Shown: positions 36,680 to 45,419 of the stretch, in pieces | Layout of the letters: each line of letters begins with the position of its first letter | Numbering within the stretch: position 1 is the first letter of the stretch | Origin: Komagataeibacter xylinus | GTDB taxonomy: Bacteria; Pseudomonadota; Alphaproteobacteria; Acetobacterales; Acetobacteraceae | Direction of reading: 5' to 3' | DNA length: 64,000 nt | NCBI RefSeq assembly: GCF_004302915.1 | Contig: NZ_QQBI01000004.1 | Span: 62,001-126,000, forward strand | Translations under genes and position numbers: made by a program | Notes under the pieces: generated by a model | What the model was told of the DNA's origin: nothing | Database searches by the model: none | The model's input: only the letters and a program-made list of their open reading frames with translations

Positions 36680-38335
36680 TTACTCGATTGCCCTGCCCCG
36701 GAAAACGGTCGTCCGGGTAGAGGGAGCATGCTCATATTTATTGCCGTGTAAGACACAGCTCTTGTCGTAATCGGCGATAAGGAAAGCCCCGATCCGATAA
36801 GTGATAAACGGGCCATGCTCGCGGCTTCCATCAATGGCGCAGTTCTGGAGGTCGGTCTCCAGCGCTTCCCACATCCATTTCCCTTCATCGTGCTCACGGG
36901 CCGTAGAAGGGAAATTTTTTGGCAAGCCCTGGGCCAACATGATCGAATGCATCATCCATGGAGATGGCAAAAGAGGCTTCTCGGTAGGAAGCACCATGTC
37001 CGTCAATACCTGATATTTAAACAGGGTACGCAGAGCCAGTGGAGCGATTGGCTCATTGCCGCGGGTACTCCACCAAAAGGATTCCCCATCCGGTAGATTG
37101 GCTTCACGTGCCAACTGAACGGCATCATCAACCATGGCCTGTGCCATCTGATCCCGAAAACGGGACTGGGCCGCAAGGGCATTGGCATAGGCAGCCGACA
37201 TTGTCATTTCTGACCACAGGCCGAACCCCACAAGCACACATGGGATGTAGGATACATGCCGCCTGAAAGAAGGCGCAGGCCCCAGGAGAAACGTGAAGAA
37301 ACAGGCGCAAACCGCTCCAAAGCCGGTCATGACCCGCGCAGCATAGACGGGATGGGCAAGCAGCAGCAGGATGCCGGGTATGCACAAGGGCAGGACGGCA
37401 AGGCAAAAAATGACAAGGGCGCCAGAAGCTGGCGTCAGATCACCCTTACGAAGCATTCTTATGACACGCAGCACAAGGCTTATGGAGCCCAGCACAAGAA
37501 TGACCGAGAAAATTATACTCTGCACGCCTTTTATCAAGGCCGGGGCAATCACAAGACTGAAATCTGGTATATTCTTGAAAATCTCGGCAACAGAATGAAC
37601 AACCTCTTTATGGGCATCTGCATAGTGGTCACCGCCTGGCAGTACACATGTCTCCAGTTTATAAGCAAACAATCCAAATCCTAATATAATAACATTATAA
37701 AAAGCTTCTCTAAGAACCTTACTTGCATCTTCTTTTTTCATTAAGGACAACACGATCGTAAGTAAAATTAAAGACAAGTATATATTTATGGCGGACTGAT
37801 ACAGATTAAGGCATGCGATAATTGAAGCAAATTTCCATAAATATATTGATTTACGGTCAAATCTTTTCATGAATAATTCTATGGAAAACGGCATGATACT
37901 ACAAAAAACTGCCATCTCCATTATGATGCTGTCAAACCGGTATGAAATATTCTCCATGAAAAATGGATTACATACAATCAAAGACAGGCATATTATGGAA
38001 GATACTCTACTATATCCCCATCTGATACTGAACGCCGCAAGTGCCATGGCAATAAATGGCAACCCGAACAGTTGGGGAAGAGGTGCATAATCAACAATCG
38101 AGAATCTTCCCATCAACAGGATCAGCAACTGACCCAATGGGCGCCCATCGCGTTCCCAATGTATTCCATACAACGTATGTGGCGTATCATCGGCGTAATA
38201 TACGCTGGCATGAATGATCGGATAGGAAAATACAAGAAAGACAAAAAAGAATAACAACGAACGTATAGTGAATTCTTTATTCAAAAGGCATGAAGATGCG
38301 GCATTGCCTTTCGAGGCCTCGAATGGAAAAATCAT
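36680..38335 (-). CDS. GtrII-like glucosyltransferase-domain membrane protein
   Basis: A 551-residue protein with about ten to twelve membrane helices. Near the N-terminus is VYYADDTPHTLYGIHW then ERDGRPLGQLL, matching the YxDD...W...GRPL pattern of the GtrII-type glucosyl transferases that decorate O-antigen from a polyprenyl-phosphate-glucose donor. The C-terminal 150 residues form a soluble periplasmic domain. The gene is AT-rich in its N-terminal half. It faces away from the GtrB-like gene at 38636 across a 300-bp region; together they would supply and use the lipid-linked sugar. The acceptor polymer is not known. Confidence 0.72.
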   Translation of the reverse strand: MIFPFEASKGNAASSCLLNKEFTIRSLLFFFVFLVFSYPIIHASVYYADDTPHTLYGIHWERDGRPLGQLLILLMGRFSIVDYAPLPQLFGLPFIAMALAAFSIRWGYSRVSSIICLSLIVCNPFFMENISYRFDSIIMEMAVFCSIMPFSIELFMKRFDRKSIYLWKFASIIACLNLYQSAINIYLSLILLTIVLSLMKKEDASKVLREAFYNVIILGFGLFAYKLETCVLPGGDHYADAHKEVVHSVAEIFKNIPDFSLVIAPALIKGVQSIIFSVILVLGSISLVLRVIRMLRKGDLTPASGALVIFCLAVLPLCIPGILLLLAHPVYAARVMTGFGAVCACFFTFLLGPAPSFRRHVSYIPCVLVGFGLWSEMTMSAAYANALAAQSRFRDQMAQAMVDDAVQLAREANLPDGESFWWSTRGNEPIAPLALRTLFKYQVLTDMVLPTEKPLLPSPWMMHSIMLAQGLPKNFPSTAREHDEGKWMWEALETDLQNCAIDGSREHGPFITYRIGAFLIADYDKSCVLHGNKYEHAPSTRTTVFRGRAIE

Positions 38336-38635
38336 AATGTAATCTCAATGCCCTCAGCAAAAAAGTATAATACTTTATAAAATAAATTTTGTATCCTTGA
38401 AAATCCCCTTCAAAAAAAATACCGGCAGGCATCAATCATTCCAACCATGCCTCAATCAAACCCGAGAAAACCGCATTAGACTGAAAACAACGCAGGCAGA
38501 CCTGATGCATCCGCCTTCCGCGCGATGCCGAAGATATCCCGCATGACGGTGCCTGCCCTGGCAGTTAGAATATCGGGCGTTTTATGATAAAATCGGCGAT
38601 AAAATTCTTCCTGCCTTCCTGAAAGTGTCTTTCTG
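38336..38635. promoter_or_regulatory. 300-bp divergent promoter region
   Basis: No gene is visible between the divergent GtrII-like and GtrB-like genes. The half nearest 38336 is very AT-rich and probably holds the promoter of the minus-strand gene. Confidence 0.45.
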
Positions 38636-39607
38636 ATGACTGTATTACGTTACCCTCCGCCCCGGCTTGCGATTGTTGTGCCATGCTACAATGAGGCAGA
38701 AGTATTTACATACTGCCAGCAGGAACTGGGAAAGCTGCTGGATGAGATGAAAAAAGATCTGTTGATCCAGGCTGACAGTTATCTCCTGTTTGTAGATGAT
38801 GGCAGCAAGGACACCACATGGGAGCAGATCGCGGCGGCCAGTTCACGGATACCCTGCGTTCAGGGACTGAAACTTTCCCGTAATGTCGGGCACCAGTCAG
38901 CCCTTCTGGCAGGACTTGAGGCCGCCCGGCCTGATGCGGACGCCATCGTCAGCATTGATGCCGACCTGCAGGACGACATAACCGCCATCCCGAAAATGGT
39001 GCAGGCCTATCGGGAGGGATATGACGTTGTGTACGGCGTGCGCGCTTCCCGTGAGTCGGATACGTGGTTCAAGCGCTCGACCGCCGAAGGATTTTACCGC
39101 CTGATGAGTGTCATGGGCGTGAAGCAGGTCTTCAACCATGCCGACTTCCGCCTTCTCAGCCAGCGCGCCCTGAGTGGATTGCTGGAATATTCCGAACGCA
39201 ATGCCTATATCCGTGGTCTTGTCCCGCTGGTCGGCTTTCCTTCGACGGAAGTCTATTACGCGCGCGGCCTCCGCACGGCGGGGGAATCCAAATACCCGTT
39301 ACGCAAGATGCTCGCCCTGGCCGTGGAAGGTATTACCTCCATGACCATTTCCCCCCTGCGCATGATCGCCTATCTCGGCTTCTGTATTTCCATCCTGTCG
39401 CTTGGCGCAACAGCTTATATTCTCGTTCTGAAACTGACCGGCCATACAATCGCGGGGTGGTCCTCGGTCATGCTTTCCATCTTCTTCATGGGCGGCGTCC
39501 AGATGCTCTCGCTGGGCATTATCGGGGAATATGTCGGCAAGATCTACATCGAAGCCAAGAAAAGGCCCCGCTCCCATATTGAAAGCCATGTCAGGCATGA
39601 CGGGTAA
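38636..39607 (+). CDS. GtrB-like polyprenyl-phosphate glycosyltransferase (GT2)
   Basis: A 323-residue GT2 transferase of the dolichol-phosphate-mannose synthase/GtrB type, which loads a sugar from a nucleotide donor onto undecaprenyl phosphate at the cytoplasmic face. The GT-A core has AIVVPCYNEAE, LLFVDDGSKDTT and the donor/metal motif VSIDADLQD. Two C-terminal membrane helices (around residues 240-262 and 275-297) anchor it. It probably makes the lipid donor for the GtrII-like protein and possibly for the PIG-V-like one. A GtrA flippase gene, the usual third member, is not found in the window. Confidence 0.88.
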   Translation: MTVLRYPPPRLAIVVPCYNEAEVFTYCQQELGKLLDEMKKDLLIQADSYLLFVDDGSKDTTWEQIAAASSRIPCVQGLKLSRNVGHQSALLAGLEAARPDADAIVSIDADLQDDITAIPKMVQAYREGYDVVYGVRASRESDTWFKRSTAEGFYRLMSVMGVKQVFNHADFRLLSQRALSGLLEYSERNAYIRGLVPLVGFPSTEVYYARGLRTAGESKYPLRKMLALAVEGITSMTISPLRMIAYLGFCISILSLGATAYILVLKLTGHTIAGWSSVMLSIFFMGGVQMLSLGIIGEYVGKIYIEAKKRPRSHIESHVRHDG

Positions 39608-39624
39608 AGCCGTTGCATTCCCCA

Positions 39625-40524
39625 TCAGCAGCGTGTTGAAAACCGGTCCCACGGCGTGATCCGGGTCACCGGCAGGTCCACCGGGCGGGCAAAGACCTCC
39701 GCCTTCAGATAAGCCAGTTCCGCCTCCACCTCCGCCTCGGGCAGCGAGATGGACCACGCGCGCGGATTGCCATCCGTGCCGTCATTCCACCTGTAGCCGC
39801 GCTGGCGCAACTGGTCCTTGAACTCATAGGGCGCATTTTCCGCCCAGATGCGGCAGCGCACCTGCCGGGCATTTTCCAGCAACGCCGCAAGGGCAGGCTG
39901 GCCTGACACCGGCAGCACCCGGTCGAGAATGGCAATGCCCGCCAGGCAGTCATCCACCGCGCGGTGCCCGTCAAACCAGAACCCCGCCTGCATGCCCAGA
40001 TAGGACAGCTTGCGCCCTTCAAAACCTTCCGCCGCCCAGTCCACGTCCTTCATGGAGCAGGCCCAGGGCTTGGTCGTGAAGGCTGGGGTAAAACGCTCGG
40101 CAAACTTGCGGTCAAAATCTGCATTATGTGCGATAATCAATGAGGCCGGTGCCACAAAACTGGCCACTTCCTCAGGCGTCACCGACTGGCCCGCCACCAT
40201 GGCCGGGGTAATGCCGGTCAGCGCGGTGATCTGGGGCGGAATGGGGCGTGAGGGCTCGCGCAGGCGGCTGAACGGTTCCAGACTGCCCAGAATCCGCCCA
40301 TCCAGCGTGTAAACAAAGGGCACGATGCCGAATTCAATGATCTCGTCCTTCACTGCACTCAGCCCCGTGGTCTCGAGGTCAAGGAACATGCCCAGCCGCG
40401 TGCCCGCCTCGGGCGGGTACTCAGCCAGCACGCGCGGGGCAAGCGGGCGCAGCACGCGGTAGCGGCCCGTTCCTTCCAGCGTGGTGGCCATGTGTTCCAT
40501 CTGGTCGGGGGTCAGCTCTGTCAT
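39625..40524 (-). CDS. DEDDh 3'-5' exonuclease
   Basis: A 299-residue exonuclease of the DnaQ-like superfamily. The catalytic residues are in MFLDLETTGLS (Exo I, Asp and Glu), LIIAHNADFDRKF (Exo II) and GHRAVDDCLAG (Exo III, His and Asp). About 100 further residues at the C-terminus (RIWAENAPYEFKDQLRQRGY onward) are outside the nuclease fold and may bind substrate. ATG 40524 is chosen over 40584. It is a single gene converging on the GtrB-like gene. Role in repair or RNA turnover cannot be told apart. Confidence 0.85.
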   Translation of the reverse strand: MTELTPDQMEHMATTLEGTGRYRVLRPLAPRVLAEYPPEAGTRLGMFLDLETTGLSAVKDEIIEFGIVPFVYTLDGRILGSLEPFSRLREPSRPIPPQITALTGITPAMVAGQSVTPEEVASFVAPASLIIAHNADFDRKFAERFTPAFTTKPWACSMKDVDWAAEGFEGRKLSYLGMQAGFWFDGHRAVDDCLAGIAILDRVLPVSGQPALAALLENARQVRCRIWAENAPYEFKDQLRQRGYRWNDGTDGNPRAWSISLPEAEVEAELAYLKAEVFARPVDLPVTRITPWDRFSTRC

Positions 40525-40679
40525 GGGGTCTCCTGCCGGGCGGGGCGCATGGATATGCGAAGGGTGCACGCCCCTCTCTACCACGTGGGCCGTTGCCCCG
40601 CCGGGGCGCTTGACATATTACAAAGTTTGTCAGGCCAATCCGTCCTGGCCCCACACCACACGCGCAGGCAGGACACGCC

Positions 40680-41651
40680 ATGGCACAGGACGCCGGGCCG
40701 CAAACACCCCCACGCCCCAGCCCCCCGGCAGGCAACAGGCCGCAATCCTTTCACAGGATCGAAGACCAGGGGCATGATACAATCGTGCGCGTGGGGCAGG
40801 TGGACCGCATCTGGTCCGATTTCTACCACCATGCCCTCACCGCGCCATGGCGCACGTTCTTTTACAGTTCGCTGCTGGTTTACGTGGGGGTCAATCTCCT
40901 TTTCGCGCTGCTGTACATGGCCGATAGTCAGGGCGTTAAGGGAGCCGACCCGCACAGCTTCGCTGATTTCTTCTTCTTCAGCGTGCAGACCCTCTCGACC
41001 GTGGGCTATGGTGGCATGGTGCCCGTGAGCCGCACCGCCAACATGATCGCCACCGTGGAAGTGCTGGGCGGCATGATGATCAACGCCCTGGCCACGGGCC
41101 TCATCTTCGCGCGGTTTTCGCGCCCGCGCGCACGGGTGATGTTCAGCGACAAGGCGCTGATCCTGTCGGAAGGTGGCCACCTTCACCTTGATATCCGCCT
41201 TGCCAACTGCCGCCGCAGCCCCATCCTGTCGGTGGATGTGGAGTTTGCGCTTGCCCGCCTCATCCACACGCCATCAGGCCGGGTGGTGCGGCAGTTCGAC
41301 CCGCTCACGCTCCAGCAGTCGCATGTGCCGGTGCTGCGCTTTGCCTGCACGCCCACCCATGTGATTGATGAACGCAGCCCCCTTTATGGCCTGACGGAAC
41401 ACGACCTTGCGGCGCAGGAGGCGGAAATCATCGTCAGCCTGACCGGCACGGACGAGGCCTCGGGGCAGACCGTTTTCGCGCGTTCCGCTTACGGATTTGA
41501 CCGCATGCTGTATAATCACCGCTTCGTCGATATCATCAACGCCGGGCCGGATGGGCGGATCACCGTTGACTACACCCGCTTTGACCAGACCGAATCCCCC
41601 CTCGATGAAAATGCCGAGGTGGCGGAATACCTCGCGGACCAGCCGGACTGA
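40680..41651 (+). CDS. KirBac-type inward-rectifier potassium channel
   Basis: A 323-residue channel subunit. Two membrane helices (about residues 60-82 and 120-145) flank the pore loop with the selectivity filter TLSTVGYGGM. The amphipathic slide helix (RIWSDFYHHALTAPW) precedes helix 1 and a C-terminal immunoglobulin-like cytoplasmic domain fills residues 150-310. It should form a tetramer passing K+ in the inner membrane. The first 35 residues are a Pro/Gln-rich extension. The next gene overlaps its 3' end by about 47 bases, implying coupled expression. Confidence 0.92.
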   Translation: MAQDAGPQTPPRPSPPAGNRPQSFHRIEDQGHDTIVRVGQVDRIWSDFYHHALTAPWRTFFYSSLLVYVGVNLLFALLYMADSQGVKGADPHSFADFFFFSVQTLSTVGYGGMVPVSRTANMIATVEVLGGMMINALATGLIFARFSRPRARVMFSDKALILSEGGHLHLDIRLANCRRSPILSVDVEFALARLIHTPSGRVVRQFDPLTLQQSHVPVLRFACTPTHVIDERSPLYGLTEHDLAAQEAEIIVSLTGTDEASGQTVFARSAYGFDRMLYNHRFVDIINAGPDGRITVDYTRFDQTESPLDENAEVAEYLADQPD

Positions 41652-42756
41652 CCCGCGCGCGGCACGGCTGGCCCGCGCGGGCGCCGCGCTGCTTGCCCTT
41701 GCAGGCAGCCCACCCGCCCATGCCGCCCGGCACGCCCCGCCTCCCGCGCCCGCGCTGCGCTATGGCCTGCCCGCCGCCTGCCTGACCCATGTCATCGCGG
41801 CCCCGCTGCTGACCAATAGCGGCAGCCCCATCATTCCCGCCACGTTCAATGACATGACCGGGCTGGCCTATGTCAGCGTGACCCAGGACCAGGTGGGCGT
41901 TTACGCGCCCAATCCCACCGCTTTTCCCGTTCTGTCAGCCATCAGCATCCAGACCATCGCAGGTGTCGACACCACCTACACCACGGTGCTGCATGACCTG
42001 CGCATCAGCAACGGCCACGCCGATGACGTGCCCGCCCTGCTCGAGGGCACGCGCCAGCCCCGCCTCAATGAGCAGCCCGTGCTCGGCGTGATCGGCTACG
42101 ACATCCTGGGCAATTACGACGTGCTGTTTGATTTCCCCGCCCGCGTCATGGTGCTGTTCGTCGCCAGCGCGGCCCCCGGCTGTCCGCCATTGCAGGACTG
42201 GCTCGGGCCGGACAGCGCGGCCCTGCCCCTGCAGCCCGACCGCCGGGGGCGCATGACCGGCATCCGCATGCAGGTGGGCGCGCAGGGCACGCGCATGGAA
42301 ATCGAGCCGGGGGCGGACATGTCCTCCCTCTCGCGCAAGGATGCCAGGGCGCTTGGCCTGACCCCGGCCATCCTGCATGAGGATATTCATGTACGGACCA
42401 ATGCCGGAAAGATCCTGAACGGACGCAGGCACCATTTTGACAGCATTGCCCTTGGCGCGTGGCACGACCTGCCGCTGGACGTGAACGTGGAAAAAACCAG
42501 CTACAGCGTGCTGGGCATGAACTTCCTGCAGCGCAGGCGCGTGCTCATGGCCTTTCCACAGGGCATGATGTACATGACCCCCCAGGCCGACATGCCCAAT
42601 GACCACGGCCAGGCGGCCCACGGCATGCTCACCACCCGCACGGCCATTGCCCGATTGACGGACACGCCTCCCGCACCCTCCACGCCAGGCGAGCCGACGC
42701 AGGCCCCACCCGCTCCCGCACTCCATCCCGCCCTGCGGACTGACGGAAAACAATGA
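41605..42756 (+). CDS. Exported retropepsin-like aspartyl protease family protein
   Basis: A protein of about 383 residues with an Arg-rich start and a hydrophobic core (ARLARAGAALLALAGSPPAHAA) that reads as a signal peptide. The rest is a duplicated beta-barrel as in bacterial retropepsin-like proteins: GVIGYDILGNYDVLFDF in the first half and GMNFLQRRRVLMAF in the second. The classical Asp-Thr/Ser-Gly is not clear (EPGADMSSLS is the nearest), so activity is uncertain. ATG 41605 or 41611 are the candidate starts, both inside the KirBac gene. A two-hairpin repeat follows. Pairing with a K+ channel is unexplained. Confidence 0.62.
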   Translation: MKMPRWRNTSRTSRTDPRAARLARAGAALLALAGSPPAHAARHAPPPAPALRYGLPAACLTHVIAAPLLTNSGSPIIPATFNDMTGLAYVSVTQDQVGVYAPNPTAFPVLSAISIQTIAGVDTTYTTVLHDLRISNGHADDVPALLEGTRQPRLNEQPVLGVIGYDILGNYDVLFDFPARVMVLFVASAAPGCPPLQDWLGPDSAALPLQPDRRGRMTGIRMQVGAQGTRMEIEPGADMSSLSRKDARALGLTPAILHEDIHVRTNAGKILNGRRHHFDSIALGAWHDLPLDVNVEKTSYSVLGMNFLQRRRVLMAFPQGMMYMTPQADMPNDHGQAAHGMLTTRTAIARLTDTPPAPSTPGEPTQAPPAPALHPALRTDGKQ

Positions 42757-42790
42757 ACGTGACCGGCGACCTGAAAAGAACGCCTGGAAA

Positions 42791-42890
42791 CAACGCATTG
42801 ATAAAAATTTTCGGGTGCCGCCTTTTTTCAAAAGGGCGGCATTCTTCGAAGCTTTTTGAAAAAAGCTTCACCAAAAACTTCCTTAGATTT
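42791..42890 (+). repeat. Two-hairpin intergenic repeat, best copy (A)
   Basis: Reads AAAAATTTTCGGGT, then hairpin 1 (GCCGCC...GGGCGGC, 42817-42840), then hairpin 2 (GAAGCTTTTT...AAAAAGCTTC, 42848-42869), then CACCAAAAACTTCC. It fills the gap between the convergent stops at 42756 and 42927. Hairpins with internal T/A runs should terminate transcription on both strands. Confidence 0.85.
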
Positions 42891-42926
42891 AATGTTCTGG
42901 TGGGCACGCAGGGCATGCCTGCCTGA

Positions 42927-43397
42927 TCAGGGCGTGATCCGGGCCACCAGCAGGCCCACGACCTGTTCGAGCCTGTGCTGGTCCGATGGGGTGAAACGGT
43001 TGGGGCGGGGGCTGTCAACGTCCAGCACGCCCACGAGCCGCTCCCCGTGCAGGACCGGCACCACGATCTCGGCGGCAGAGGCCGCGTCACAGGCGATATG
43101 GCCGGGAAAGGCATGCACGTCAGGCACGATGCGCGTCCTGCGCTCGCGCGCGACGGTGCCGCACACACCACGCCCCGGCGCAATACGCGTGCAGGCCACC
43201 CGCCCCTGAAAAGGCCCCAGCACGAGCATGCCGTCCTTCCACAGATAGAATCCGGCCCAGTTGAGGTCTGGCAACGCCTCGAACACCAGGGCTGCGATAT
43301 TCGCCATGTTGGCGATCAGATCCGTCTCGCCCGCAAGGGTGGCGGCCACCATGGGCACGAGGTCTTCGGGGCCTATGCGGTGGGTTGGGGCCTGCAT
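42927..43397 (-). CDS. msrC: Free methionine-(R)-sulfoxide reductase
   Basis: A 156-residue GAF-fold enzyme that reduces free methionine-R-sulfoxide in the cytoplasm. The three redox cysteines Cys69, Cys79 and Cys103 lie in RVACTRIAPGRGVCG and FPGHIACDAAS; their spacing of 10 and 24 equals that of E. coli Cys84/94/118. The C-terminal VGVLDVDSP motif is also typical. The gene is flanked on both sides by inverted copies of the two-hairpin repeat. It is probably a single transcript. Confidence 0.94.
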   Translation of the reverse strand: MQAPTHRIGPEDLVPMVAATLAGETDLIANMANIAALVFEALPDLNWAGFYLWKDGMLVLGPFQGRVACTRIAPGRGVCGTVARERRTRIVPDVHAFPGHIACDAASAAEIVVPVLHGERLVGVLDVDSPRPNRFTPSDQHRLEQVVGLLVARITP

Positions 43398-43430
43398 GGG
43401 TTTTCCTTGTGGCTTGATGAGAGACTGGAA

Positions 43431-43484
43431 GAACGCCGCCTTTTTTCAAAAAGGCAGCACCCGAAAATTTTTATCAATGCGTTG
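43431..43484 (-). repeat. Two-hairpin intergenic repeat, one-hairpin copy (B)
   Basis: Contains hairpin 1 (GCCGCCTTTTTT...AAAAAGGCAGC) and the tail ACCCGAAAATTTTTATC. Positions 43453-43484 match the inverse of 42791-42822 at 31 of 32 bases. It lies 13 bases beyond the stop of the ABC exporter gene (43498) and in the sense orientation for that gene. Confidence 0.85.
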
Positions 43485-43497
43485 CTCCGAGCACTGT

Positions 43498-45327
43498 TCA
43501 CGACAGGGGCGAAAGACCCGGCACGGGAGCCAGCAGGTCGCCTGTTGCCAGCAGCCGGTCACGATACGGGCCGGGCACGGCCTCAAGCTCGGCCATGGTG
43601 CCCGCCTGGGCAATATGGCCGCGCTCCATCACCACGATCCGGTCAAACCCGCGCAGGGTGGAGAGCCGGTGGGCTACGGCAATGACCGTGCGCCCCACCA
43701 TCAGCCGCTCGAGGGCAGCATGGACATGGCGCTCGCTTTCCCCATCCAGCGCGCTGGTCGCTTCATCCAGAATCAGGATGGGTGCATTGCGCAGGAAGGC
43801 GCGCGCAATGGCCAGGCGCTGGCGCTGCCCGCCCGAGAGCATGACCCCCCGCTCGCCCACCACGGTGGCGAACCCCTGCGGCATGGCGTTGATGAAACGG
43901 GTGCAGCCCGCCGCTTCAGCCGCAGCCTTTACCTCCTCATCGGTGGCGTCAGGGCGGCCATAGCGGATATTCTCGCCTACCGAGCGGCGCAGCAGGTACA
44001 CCTCCTGCGGCACCACGGCCATGGCGGCGCGCAGGCTGGCCTCGTCGAGTTCAAGGATGTTGACGCCATCAAGCTCCACCGCCCCCGCCTGCACGAAGCG
44101 CTGGCGCTGCAGCAGGGCCAGCACCGTGCTCTTGCCCGAGCCCGAAACCCCCACCAGCCCCACGCGCGTGCCCGCGGGAATGTCGAGGTTGAAATGCGAC
44201 AGCACCGGCGCGCCACCGGGGTAGGCAAAACTCACATCACGCAACTGCACATGCCCGCGCAGCATTGCGGGCGGCAGCACCACCGTCTCGGCTACACCGC
44301 TGCCTTCATGCGGCACCAGCAGGTGGCCCAGCGTCTCGGCCAGGCGGGTGACGTGCTTCATCGCCTCCACCATGGAAAAGGCCAGGTCGCGCGTGCAGTT
44401 CAGGATCAGGAAGCCCAGCGTGGTCACCATCACCACATCGCCCGTGGTGGCGCGGTGCATGCGCCACAGCAGCACGGCCCACAGCAGCAGCCCCGTGGTC
44501 ATGAAGGCGGTGACGACGGAATGGATCATCCGCAGCTTTTCCATGTAGCGCAGCGAGCGCGTATGCAGCCCGATCTCGCCACGGATGCGCTGGCCCATGC
44601 GGCCATGCTCCACCCCCATCATACCGTAAGCACGCACCAGGGGCAGGTTCTGCATCACGTCCAGCATCTCGCCATCCACCTCCGCCGCTTCCGCCGCGTA
44701 GGCGAGGTGCATCTCCTGCCCGTGGCCTGCCAGCAGGTAGATGCACAGCCCCAGCAGCAGCGTCATGCCCACCAGCACCAGTGCCATCAGCGGGCTGACC
44801 GTGCCCAGCGTGATGATGGCGAGGAACAGGTTCAGCACCGAAGGCAGCAGGTTCCACGCCGCCATGTTCTCCAACGCCACCACCGCCCCTGCCGCCGCCG
44901 AAACGCGGGCCGCGAGCGCGCCGGAAAGCCGGTCGGCAAAATAGGTCGCGTCATGCCCGCTGAGGTAGCGGAACAGGTCGCCGCGCACATCGCCCCCCAC
45001 GCGCACGAACACGCCCGAGGCCATCCACCCCGCCACCCGCCAGGCCGCGTTGTCGCAGATGATGGTGGCGCAGAACAGGAAGATGGACACCCAGACAGCC
45101 CCCATGCCCCGCCCGCCCTCCGTCATGCCATTGACCAGGTGGCGGATGATGGCCGACATGCCCACGTTGCACGCCACCGCAATCGCAATCGCGCCGACAA
45201 TGATGGCGTGCCACCGGCCATGCAGCCGCACGTAATGGAAAATGAACCCCAGCGGGCGCATGCGGTACCGCGCCAGGGCGGGCGTGGGGCGCGTATCGGG
45301 GGGAAGAGCGGAGTCTTTCACGTTCAT
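43498..45327 (-). CDS. ABC exporter, fused permease and ATPase
   Basis: A 609-residue ABCB-type half transporter of the inner membrane. Six membrane helices fill about residues 25-310. The ATPase part has Walker A GVSGSGKSTV, the Q-loop VVPQEVYLLR, signature LSGGQRQRLAIARAF, Walker B ILILDEATSALD and the H-loop AVAHRLSTL. It should act as a dimer exporting a lipid, peptide or drug; the substrate is not indicated. ATG 45327 (MNVKDSALPPD) is chosen; upstream in-frame ATGs at 45372 and 45348 are possible. Transcription ends in repeat copy B. Confidence 0.9.
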   Translation of the reverse strand: MNVKDSALPPDTRPTPALARYRMRPLGFIFHYVRLHGRWHAIIVGAIAIAVACNVGMSAIIRHLVNGMTEGGRGMGAVWVSIFLFCATIICDNAAWRVAGWMASGVFVRVGGDVRGDLFRYLSGHDATYFADRLSGALAARVSAAAGAVVALENMAAWNLLPSVLNLFLAIITLGTVSPLMALVLVGMTLLLGLCIYLLAGHGQEMHLAYAAEAAEVDGEMLDVMQNLPLVRAYGMMGVEHGRMGQRIRGEIGLHTRSLRYMEKLRMIHSVVTAFMTTGLLLWAVLLWRMHRATTGDVVMVTTLGFLILNCTRDLAFSMVEAMKHVTRLAETLGHLLVPHEGSGVAETVVLPPAMLRGHVQLRDVSFAYPGGAPVLSHFNLDIPAGTRVGLVGVSGSGKSTVLALLQRQRFVQAGAVELDGVNILELDEASLRAAMAVVPQEVYLLRRSVGENIRYGRPDATDEEVKAAAEAAGCTRFINAMPQGFATVVGERGVMLSGGQRQRLAIARAFLRNAPILILDEATSALDGESERHVHAALERLMVGRTVIAVAHRLSTLRGFDRIVVMERGHIAQAGTMAELEAVPGPYRDRLLATGDLLAPVPGLSPLS

Positions 45328-45419
45328 GCGAGGATGCTGCCTTGAGGACATGGCGGGGGAAAGGCTCCGCACTTATGCCGCATTTGGCCCGGTATCATGC
45401 CTGCATGACAGATGCACCC

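Noticed and set aside
36424-36897. 157-codon minus-strand frame across the terminator
   Set aside because: It runs through a strong terminator hairpin and overlaps the end of the GtrII-like gene; no conserved features.
43261-45345. 694-codon + strand frame opposite the ABC exporter and msrC
   Set aside because: His/Gln/Arg-rich shadow; both minus-strand genes are unequivocal.
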